Shown: piece after piece, positions 58,004-64,000 of the stretch
How the letters are laid out: every line of letters starts with the position of its first letter
Position numbering within the stretch: position 1 is the first letter of the stretch
NCBI GenBank assembly: GCA_024398965.1
Contig: JAKSIF010000012.1
Coordinates: forward strand, 16,026-80,025
Source of the DNA: Fibrobacter sp.
Lineage (GTDB): Bacteria; Fibrobacterota; Fibrobacteria; Fibrobacterales; Fibrobacteraceae
DNA: 64,000 nucleotides
Direction of reading: 5' to 3'
Program-made: the position numbers and the translations under genes
The notes under the pieces: model-generated
Database searches by the model: none
Told to the model about the DNA's origin: nothing
What the model saw: only the letters and a program-made list of their open reading frames with translations

Positions 58004-58032
58004 ACGAGCGTTTCCGCTCGTCTTTCTTTTTT
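58004..58032. terminator. Terminator between nth and the convergent epimerase gene
   Basis: Stem ACGAGCG (58004-58010) and CGCTCGT (58015-58021) with a TTTC loop, then TTTCTTTTTT. Bidirectional use is likely because the two genes converge. Confidence 0.75.
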
Positions 58033-58037
58033 AAGCC

Positions 58038-58973
58038 TTACTTGTTCTTCAACAATTCATCGAAGTAGCAGATAGTCTTTTCAAGGCCCTTACGCAAAGG
58101 AATGGTGGGTTCCCAGCCTAAGGCGCTCTTAGCCAAGTCAATGTTGGGGCGGCGCATCTTCGGGTCGTCACCAGGCAGCGGCTGATAAACAATCTTGCTC
58201 TTGGAACCAGTCAGGTCCAAAACTTCCTTGGCAAGCTCCAGCATGGTAAATTCACCAGGGTTGCCAATATTCACAGGTCCAATAATCTGTTCCTGGTTCA
58301 TCATACGCACAAAGCCTTCGATGAGGTCGTCCACATAACAGAAACTGCGGGTCTGGGAGCCATCACCGTAAATAGTAATGTCTTCGCCCTGCAAAGCCTG
58401 CACAATAAAGTTGCTTACGACACGGCCATCATTAGGAAGCATGCGGGGGCCATAGGTATTGAAAATACGGACAATGCGAATATCCACATTGTTCTGGCGA
58501 TGGTAATCCATAAACAGAGTTTCAGCCACGCGCTTTCCTTCGTCGTAGCAGCTACGGATTCCGATGGGATTCACGTTTCCCCAGTAGTCTTCAGTCTGCG
58601 GGTGAATTGCAGGATCGCCGTAAACCTCGCTGGTGCTAGCCTGCAAAATGCGAGCATGGACTCGTTTGGCGAGGCCAAGCATGTTGATTGCGCCCATGAC
58701 ACTGGTCTTAATCGTCTTTACCGGATTGTACTGATAATGCACCGGGCTTGCGGGGCAAGCCAAGTTAAAGATACGATCCACTTCCAGAAGGATAGGTTCC
58801 GTCACGTCATGGCGAATCAGTTCAAAGCTGCGATTGTCACGCAGGTGCGCCACATTGGCCATGCGGCCCGTGAAATAGTTATCAAGACAAATAACTTCGT
58901 GACCATCATTCAGGAGACGTTCACAAAGATGACTTCCTAAAAATCCAGCACCACCAGTTACCAAGCAACGCAT
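58038..58973 (-). CDS. NAD-dependent epimerase/decarboxylase, UDP-xylose synthase type
   Basis: 311 residues of the short-chain dehydrogenase fold. Cofactor motif [16 protein letters not shown], catalytic YxxxK in [17 protein letters not shown], plus [16 protein letters not shown] and FNTYGPRM, which are typical of UDP-glucuronate decarboxylases. The product would be UDP-xylose, used in envelope polysaccharides; assignment among SDR relatives rests on these motifs. The gene reads toward nth and is preceded (same strand) by coaX, 11 bases away. Confidence 0.9.
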   Translation of the reverse strand: MRCLVTGGAGFLGSHLCERLLNDGHEVICLDNYFTGRMANVAHLRDNRSFELIRHDVTEPILLEVDRIFNLACPASPVHYQYNPVKTIKTSVMGAINMLGLAKRVHARILQASTSEVYGDPAIHPQTEDYWGNVNPIGIRSCYDEGKRVAETLFMDYHRQNNVDIRIVRIFNTYGPRMLPNDGRVVSNFIVQALQGEDITIYGDGSQTRSFCYVDDLIEGFVRMMNQEQIIGPVNIGNPGEFTMLELAKEVLDLTGSKSKIVYQPLPGDDPKMRRPNIDLAKSALGWEPTIPLRKGLEKTICYFDELLKNK

Positions 58974-58984
58974 AGCCAGCTCCT

Positions 58985-59824
58985 TTATTCTTCTTCGCTG
59001 TCCCGGGTCTCATCCGCAGAAGCAGCAACATTTCCGTTCACGGCAACAAGGCGAATACCTCGCAATGTAAGGAACGGATCGTACTTGTCAATCAAAGTCG
59101 TGCGGCGAGCAATCATCTTGCCCCAGCCTCCGGTAGCATAAACCGGCAAATCCTCACAACCGACTTCCTTCTTGATCTTACCAATCAAGAATTCCAACTG
59201 AGCCAAAAATCCAAACAAAAGTCCTGCACGGATGGCATCGTCTGTATTATCCGCCACCACGTTTTCTGGCCACTCGATGGTCACCGGCAATAGCCTTGCC
59301 GCCTTTTCAGTCAAGGCATCCAAACTTGCATTAATACCAGGAATGATCACACCACCGGCAAAGGCACCATCTTTCAGCACATCGAAAGTCGTCGCAGTGC
59401 CCATATCCACGATAATGGAATTCTTGAAACCTTCCTCGCGCATTGCAATCACATTGCACAAGCGGTCCGCACCAGCCATGGATGGATTCTGGTAATCAAT
59501 TTTCAGACCGAGGCAATTCTTGGCGTTTACCACTTGCACATGCTTTTTCAGCAGGGAATCAAGAGCCTTGATCCACGGGCGTTCCAAGGCAGGCACCACA
59601 GTAGAAAGCCCCACATGGGCAATTTCACTTGGCTTAATCTTGGAAAAACCAAGAAGACCACCCACCTTGTTCATCACTTCATCGGAAGTGGTTTCCTTAC
59701 GGGTAGTAAGACGCCAATAATCCACCACCTTGGTACCTTTGAAAATACCAAGAACTGTATGGGTATTACCAACGTCAACAACAAGCGTTACAGAATCAGC
59801 GATGTTTTCTTTTTCTACAGTCAT
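58985..59824 (-). CDS. coaX: Type III pantothenate kinase
   Basis: First step of coenzyme A synthesis: ATP-dependent phosphorylation of pantothenate. 279 residues of the ASKHA fold: [12 protein letters not shown] (phosphate 1 motif), [25 protein letters not shown] (phosphate 2) and [12 protein letters not shown]. Type III kinases need a monovalent cation and are not feedback-inhibited. A C-terminal acidic tail (DETRDSEEE) is an extra. The ATG is upstream-flanked by a repeat element (59828-59960). Confidence 0.95.
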   Translation of the reverse strand: MTVEKENIADSVTLVVDVGNTHTVLGIFKGTKVVDYWRLTTRKETTSDEVMNKVGGLLGFSKIKPSEIAHVGLSTVVPALERPWIKALDSLLKKHVQVVNAKNCLGLKIDYQNPSMAGADRLCNVIAMREEGFKNSIIVDMGTATTFDVLKDGAFAGGVIIPGINASLDALTEKAARLLPVTIEWPENVVADNTDDAIRAGLLFGFLAQLEFLIGKIKKEVGCEDLPVYATGGWGKMIARRTTLIDKYDPFLTLRGIRLVAVNGNVAASADETRDSEEE

Positions 59825-59827
59825 CTT

Positions 59828-59960
59828 GCTACAAATAATCTTAATGAAGTATGAAGGATTAAGAATTAAAAATGTTTATAATGACGCTTCGCGTCTTTTA
59901 CTTATGCCGCAGGCATCATTCTTTTCATTCTTCATATTTCACTATTCACTTTTCACTGCG
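59828..59960. repeat. AT-rich intergenic element with nested hairpins (59.9 kb copy)
   Basis: Begins 14 bases after the nadC stop (minus strand) and ends just before coaX. Hairpins GACGCTTCGCGTC and ATGCCGCAGGCAT lie between arms of AATGAAG/CTTCATT-type words. The order and spacing of hairpins match the copy at 57243, though the hairpin sequences differ. Confidence 0.75.
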
Positions 59961-59973
59961 TAACTTGTTCGCC

Positions 59974-60837
59974 CTAAATTCTCATGGAAATATCAAGAGC
60001 CTTCACGCTGTGGGTCAATGCACCTACAGAAATGAAGTCCAGGCCCAAAGTTGCGATTTCCTTAGCACGTTCCAGAGTCATGTTGCCGGAACCTTCCACC
60101 AGGCACTTGTCGCCGCTTTCCTTGATGATCTTCAAGGCTTCTGCCATGGTCTCGTTGCTCATGTTGTCCAGCATGATGACGTCAACGCCCTTGTTCAAGA
60201 GTGCGCGGAGCTGATCGAAAGTTTCCACTTCCATTTCAACCATGAGGTTCTGGGTGTTATTCTTCTTGACAACAGCCAGGGCTTCAAGAACACCGCCTGC
60301 AGCGGCAATGTGATTGTCCTTCACCAGCACCATGTCAAAAAGACCCATGCGATGATTGGAACCGCCGCCCACGCGAACGGCATACTTCTGCAAGGTACGG
60401 AAACCGGGAACAGTCTTACGGGTATCGAGAACCTTGGTCTTGCCACCCTTCAAGGCTTCCTGGAAAGTGTGGGCCACAGTCGCCACACCGGAAAGCTGCT
60501 GGATGAAGTTCAACAAGGTACGTTCACCAGTCAGAAGTTCATGGGTGGTACCATCCATTTCCGCAATCAGATCGCCCTTCTTCACCACGTCACCATCCTT
60601 CTTGTGGAGGGTCACGGTTGCATTTGCCTTCATTTCCTTGAACACCAGTTCAATAATGGGAAGGCCAGCGAGAACGCCATCTTCCTTGGCAATAAGACGG
60701 GCATGCTGCTTTTGGTCGGCAGGAATGGTCCACATGCTGGTCACGTCGCCAGTACGGACATCTTCGGCCAAAGCCAAACGGATCATGGTCAAAGCATCTT
60801 CTGTAGGAAATACCGGAGTAGAATTATCACCGTACAT
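59974..60837 (-). CDS. nadC: Nicotinate-nucleotide pyrophosphorylase
   Basis: Converts quinolinate and PRPP to nicotinate mononucleotide with loss of CO2 in NAD synthesis. 287 residues with family motifs: LAEDVRTGDVTS, LLNFIQQLSGVAT, KVLDTRKTVPGFR, AVRVGGGSNHRMGLFDMVLV, DNHI, VEVETFDQL and GSGNMTLERAKEIA. The start MYGDNSTPVF at 60837 gives a normal length. Neither nadA nor nadB is adjacent. The stop is followed by the 59.9 kb repeat. Confidence 0.96.
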   Translation of the reverse strand: MYGDNSTPVFPTEDALTMIRLALAEDVRTGDVTSMWTIPADQKQHARLIAKEDGVLAGLPIIELVFKEMKANATVTLHKKDGDVVKKGDLIAEMDGTTHELLTGERTLLNFIQQLSGVATVAHTFQEALKGGKTKVLDTRKTVPGFRTLQKYAVRVGGGSNHRMGLFDMVLVKDNHIAAAGGVLEALAVVKKNNTQNLMVEMEVETFDQLRALLNKGVDVIMLDNMSNETMAEALKIIKESGDKCLVEGSGNMTLERAKEIATLGLDFISVGALTHSVKALDISMRI

Positions 60838-60867
60838 ACTTATTCATCCTTATAAAACATCAAGTCA

Positions 60868-60981
60868 AATTAACAATTAACAGTTAACAATGAACAATGA
60901 TTACAAAGGCCTTCGCGCATTATTATTACATGCCGTAGGCATGATTATCCAATTGTTAATTGTTCATTTTTCATTATTCAT
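60868..60981. repeat. AT-rich intergenic element with nested hairpins (60.9 kb copy)
   Basis: Arms AACAATTAACAGTTAACAATG and CAATTGTTAATTGTTC are a good inverted pair. In the middle are GGCCTTCGCGC and CATGCCGTAGGCATG. It lies in the intergenic space upstream of nadC and downstream of the sugar-phosphate transferase gene. Confidence 0.78.
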
Positions 60982-60982
60982 T

Positions 60983-61011
60983 AGTAGCAACAAACTCTGT
61001 TTGTTGCTACT
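60983..61011. repeat. Perfect 13-bp hairpin on the stop codon of the sugar transferase gene
   Basis: AGTAGCAACAAAC (60983-60995) and GTTTGTTGCTACT (60999-61011), loop TCT. The stop codon of the minus-strand gene at 61007-61009 lies inside the stem. No T-run follows; instead the AT-rich element begins immediately. It may protect the 3' end of the message. Confidence 0.75.
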
Positions 61012-62458
61012 GAGCGCCCTTTCCTGTTAAAACAACATAGACTGTACGAACAAGAATCTGGAAATCCAACAACAGGCTCATATTCTCGTAGTAGTACATA
61101 TCATATTGGAGCTTAATCTTCACATCTTCAGTGCTGGTATCATAGTGATGGCACACCTGAGCCCAGCCTGTAAGGCCTGGCTTCATTTTCAAGCGGCTGA
61201 TATAGAAGGGAATCTGTTCACGAAGCTTTCCAATAAACACAGCACGTTCAGGACGAGGCCCAACCATGCTCATATCACCCTTCAGCACACAAAGAATCTG
61301 AGGAAGTTCATCGATACGAGTCTTGCGGAGGAACTTGCCGATACCTGTAATGCGGGGGTCATCCTTGGTTGCCCACTGAGCACCAAATTTTTCCGCATCG
61401 GTTCGCATAGTACGGAACTTGTACACCATGAACGGCTTGCCATACAAGCCAATTCGTTCCTGGGAATAGAAGATGGGACCACGGTCGTAAAGCTTAATCG
61501 CAATGGCAGCAAAAAGGCAAACCGGCAAGGAACAGATCCCGAGGAAAGCACCAAACAGAATATCGATAATGCGCTTTACGCGAACCTGCCAAGGCGGCAT
61601 GGTAAAGGGGAACAGTTCCTGAAGTTCAAAACCATAAACCAGGTTGGCCTTAAACTGTCCATTGACTACACCATAAAGTTCCGGAACCAAATAAATATGC
61701 AACGGATTCTCGCAAATCCAAACCAGGATACGCATAATTTCCTGAGGGGAATTGCTTTCGTGCGCAATAATAATACCCGTAACCTTCAGCTTTTTAATCA
61801 AAGCCGGAAGATCCGCATACTTGCCCAAAACCGGCACACCAGCAAATTCATGATCCATCACCTGGAAACGTTCATCGACAAAGCCAATGACACGCTGTCC
61901 CCGTTCCGGATTCTTTGCAAGAGCTTCGGCAATCTTTCGACCAGACTCAGTTGCACCAAGAACAAGAATGTTGTTCGCACCATAGCCAAGACGAAGCAAA
62001 CCTCGCAGGCAAGTGTAGATCAACATACGTAGGAGGACTACAAGACAGAGAGAGAATCCGCCGTAGATAAAGATCCATGGGAAGCGGGATCCATAAAGAT
62101 AACCACTGCTCAACGGTTCATTGGAAAAAACCTTCCCTATGAACTCGGCTCCGAAGAGGCAGACGATTACAAGAACGATTCCCAAGGCAACCGCGCGAAG
62201 AACCCTAAGAATCTGGTGGGTTCTAGATTGCAATAGCCAAGAACGGTAAAGACCAGCACAGGTAAAAAGGACAAGCCAGCCAATATTCAATACAAGACCC
62301 ATGTGGTAGTATTCCGCAAAAGCCTTGTTGGGGTCAAACTTGTCTACAATCCAACCGCTGTGAAACTGAACCCAAAACGCCAAGCCAAAGCAAATGGACA
62401 AAGCAACGAAGTCCGACAGGACCACGAGAACTCGTTCCAATGTGGTAGCTCGAATCAT
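61007..62458 (-). CDS. Polyprenyl-phosphate sugar transferase (WbaP/WcaJ type)
   Basis: 483 residues. Starts polysaccharide synthesis by moving a sugar-1-phosphate to undecaprenyl phosphate. N-terminal membrane block of about five helices (LVVLSDFVALSICFGLAFWV; LGIVLVIVCLFGAEF), a Rossmann-like soluble domain (NILVLGATESGRKIAEALA), and the C-terminal catalytic domain with YSQERIGLYGKPFMVYKFRT, LRKTRIDELPQI and SMVGPRPERAVF. The sugar is probably glucose or galactose; the family does not fix it. Together with the UDP-xylose synthase-type gene it suggests exopolysaccharide or capsule assembly. Confidence 0.93.
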   Translation of the reverse strand: MIRATTLERVLVVLSDFVALSICFGLAFWVQFHSGWIVDKFDPNKAFAEYYHMGLVLNIGWLVLFTCAGLYRSWLLQSRTHQILRVLRAVALGIVLVIVCLFGAEFIGKVFSNEPLSSGYLYGSRFPWIFIYGGFSLCLVVLLRMLIYTCLRGLLRLGYGANNILVLGATESGRKIAEALAKNPERGQRVIGFVDERFQVMDHEFAGVPVLGKYADLPALIKKLKVTGIIIAHESNSPQEIMRILVWICENPLHIYLVPELYGVVNGQFKANLVYGFELQELFPFTMPPWQVRVKRIIDILFGAFLGICSLPVCLFAAIAIKLYDRGPIFYSQERIGLYGKPFMVYKFRTMRTDAEKFGAQWATKDDPRITGIGKFLRKTRIDELPQILCVLKGDMSMVGPRPERAVFIGKLREQIPFYISRLKMKPGLTGWAQVCHHYDTSTEDVKIKLQYDMYYYENMSLLLDFQILVRTVYVVLTGKGAQ

Positions 62459-62487
62459 ATCTACACCAACTCTACAAGATTCAAACA

Positions 62488-62508
62488 GGGGTCGGCTGTA
62501 CCGACCCC
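62488..62508 (-). terminator. Hairpin after hom, weak terminator
   Basis: Perfect 8-bp GC stem GGGGTCGG (62488-62495) and CCGACCCC (62501-62508). On the minus strand it is followed by TGTTTGAA rather than a T-run, so it may slow rather than stop transcription into the sugar transferase gene. Confidence 0.5.
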
Positions 62509-62515
62509 GTCTACA

Positions 62516-63805
62516 TTAAGCCAAGAAACGGATAACCTGGCTCTTTTCCACGATTTCAGCCAGGGCGTCGATGGCATCCACAGCCTTCTGAGCCTTGCTG
62601 TCCTGGGTGTTTTCGGTAATGACAACCACAGAAACCTTACCCGGATCCTTGACGTTCTTCTGGATAATGGTTTCGATGGAAATGTTGTTGTCGGCAAGAA
62701 TCTTGGTAATCTTGGCGAGAACACCGCAAGCGTCACGGGAAGTAAAGCGCAGGTAGTAGCGGGCGCTGGTTTCGGAAATGGGAACCAGGGTCGCAGAATT
62801 TTCAACGTTGAACCAGCCCATGGGGAGAGCCTTGCGAGAACCGCAATCGGTGGAGCGGGCCAGGGAAACCAGGTCGGCTACAACGGCGGAAGCGGTGGGC
62901 AGACGACCAGCGCCAGCGCCGGTCTGCAGGGTTTCGCCCAGGTTGTCGCACTGCAGATAGACGGCGTTCAGAACGCGGTTTACGCTGGACAGCTGGTGTT
63001 CCATGGGAACCAGGCACGGATGGACGCGGGCATCCACGCGGTCACCTTCGCGGCGGTAAATGCCCAGGAGCTTAACGCAGCAGCCAAGTTCCTTGGCGAT
63101 GGCGATATCCTGGGCGGTAATCTTGGAAATGCCGGTAACGTGAATCTTTTCGAAGTCTACGCGATGGCCGCTGCAGAGAGATGCCAGCAAGGCAGTCTTG
63201 TGGGCGGAGTCGATACCTTCGATATCGAAGGTGGGGTCAGCTTCGGCAAAACCCAGACGCTGGGCATCCTTCAGAACCACGTCGAAGTCCAGGCCTTCTT
63301 CTGCCATACGGGAAAGGATGTAGTTACAGGTGCCGTTAATGATGCAGCTCAAGTTTTCAACGGTAGAACCCAGGAGACCTTCCTGAAGGCTACGGATAAT
63401 AGGAATGCCACCGCCCACAGCAGCTTCGAACAGAACATGCAGGCCCTTCTTAGCAGCCAGGGGGAAGATTTCGTGACCGTACTTGGCCAACAAAGCCTTG
63501 TTTGCGGTAACAACATGCTTGCCACTTTCGAGAGCAGCAAGGATCCACTTGCGAGGCATATTATAGCCACCTGCAAGTTCCACCAGCACATCGATATCGT
63601 TGGAAGCGATCATCTCGTCTGCGTTTGTAGAAGTCTTGTAACCCTTAGCCTTGAAAGGAGCCACTTCTTCGTCGGACTTGGCACAAATGCATGCCAGTTC
63701 CATTTCGACGCCGAGCTTTTCCTTGTATTCAGCAATCTTCTGTTCCAAAATCTGAATAACGCCACCACCGACGGTACCAGTACCAATAAGACCAATGCGC
63801 AACAT
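62516..63805 (-). CDS. hom: Homoserine dehydrogenase with ACT domain
   Basis: Reduces aspartate semialdehyde to homoserine, the branch to threonine and methionine. 429 residues: NAD(P)-binding GLIGTGTVGGGVIQIL, LVELAGGYNMPRKWILAALE, GKHVVTANKALLAKYG, and the catalytic region GGGIPIIRSLQEGLLG and NGTCNYILSRM. The C-terminal ACT domain (residues 345-429; YLRFTSRDACGVLAKITKI) suggests feedback by threonine. The ATG at 63805 has GGAGG six bases before it; the ATG 12 bases upstream overlaps that site and is not needed. Confidence 0.96.
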   Translation of the reverse strand: MLRIGLIGTGTVGGGVIQILEQKIAEYKEKLGVEMELACICAKSDEEVAPFKAKGYKTSTNADEMIASNDIDVLVELAGGYNMPRKWILAALESGKHVVTANKALLAKYGHEIFPLAAKKGLHVLFEAAVGGGIPIIRSLQEGLLGSTVENLSCIINGTCNYILSRMAEEGLDFDVVLKDAQRLGFAEADPTFDIEGIDSAHKTALLASLCSGHRVDFEKIHVTGISKITAQDIAIAKELGCCVKLLGIYRREGDRVDARVHPCLVPMEHQLSSVNRVLNAVYLQCDNLGETLQTGAGAGRLPTASAVVADLVSLARSTDCGSRKALPMGWFNVENSATLVPISETSARYYLRFTSRDACGVLAKITKILADNNISIETIIQKNVKDPGKVSVVVITENTQDSKAQKAVDAIDALAEIVEKSQVIRFLA

Positions 63806-63945
63806 GAGCGCCTCCATTTTAAAATTTTACGGGGAAAAGGTAGAAAAATAACCAAACCCATAACGAGCACCCTATATATAAAGGCCAATCAATCAGCTCA
63901 TTCTTAACGCGCACACTAAATTGCACAAATGAGCATTAAAGTAAA

Positions 63946-64000
63946 CATTCTTCATTCTTCATTCTTCATTCTTCATTCTTCATTCTTCATTCTTCATTCT
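63946..64000. repeat. CATTCTT heptamer tandem repeat at window edge
   Basis: Nearly eight perfect copies of a 7-bp unit CATTCTT running off the end of the window. The words match the AT-rich arms of the intergenic elements above, and this may be the arm of another copy that continues beyond the window. Confidence 0.8.

Noticed and set aside
62303..63907. Long plus-strand frame opposite hom
   Set aside because: Antisense shadow of hom and the start of the sugar transferase gene; no motif or ribosome site.

Overview
The window looks like a chromosomal segment of a Fibrobacter-type bacterium (Fibrobacterota, Fibrobacteres-Chlorobi-Bacteroidetes group). The reasons are a block of secreted plant-cell-wall hydrolases (one GH9, one GH5, two GH26) that share a C-terminal sorting-type domain, a ribosomal protein S16 with a long Ala/Glu-rich tail, a TolC-adaptor-RND operon in FCB order, and a diderm envelope gene set. 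No phage, transposase, CRISPR array, rRNA or tRNA gene was recognised. This assignment rests on reading motifs, not on a database search.

Layout. 1-5.0 kb: translation and secretion operon (ffh end, rpsP, rimM, trmD, rplS) followed by two coupled cyclic-nucleotide-binding-domain proteins. 5.0-10.8 kb: yajC, def, a SpoIID-like protein and a CDKAL1/archaeal-type tRNA methylthiotransferase on the plus strand; corC-like, ybeY and a small gene on the minus strand. 10.9-16.5 kb: a two-gene envelope operon (FecR-domain protein; 1231-residue beta-helix plus barrel protein). 16.6-25.1 kb: FAD oxidoreductase, RluA synthase, pheT, dnaX, ybaB. 25.3-31.0 kb: tripartite efflux operon. 31.1-35.4 kb: GspE-like ATPase, MlaD-like protein, recG. 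35.4-40.4 kb: aldo/keto reductase, cation diffusion facilitator, orphan MacA-like adaptor, a DRE-TIM aldolase. 40.8-52.9 kb: polysaccharide region (GH9, sugar transporter, mnmE, aldose epimerase, GH26, GH5, GH26), then a GH57 protein. 55.4-63.8 kb: housekeeping genes (hpt, cysE, nth, UDP-xylose synthase-like, coaX, nadC, sugar-phosphate transferase, hom).

How the genes work together. The GH26-GH5-GH26 run plus the aldose epimerase and the GRP-type transporter make a plausible mannan-degradation locus. The three mannanase-like genes lie on one strand, and each is followed by its own terminator. The C-terminal domains suggest export by a type IX-like route. The remaining genes are mostly ordinary core metabolism and information processing.

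The most unusual material is non-coding. (1) At 38.9-39.2 kb, three 37-bp inverted repeats recur at exactly 95 bp with unrelated spacers. (2) Next to it, at 39.2-39.45 kb, is an array of perfect hairpins whose stems differ while the linkers between them are conserved; the same linkers occur behind ffh 39 kb away. (3) AT-rich intergenic elements with nested GC hairpins start at or near stop codons. (4) Two palindromic elements appear to be read in frame inside the G domain of mnmE. (5) dnaX carries an A10 slippage tract where either frameshift gives an immediate stop. (6) A TTTCTATATTT-like motif recurs just upstream of genes, often fused to the preceding terminator.
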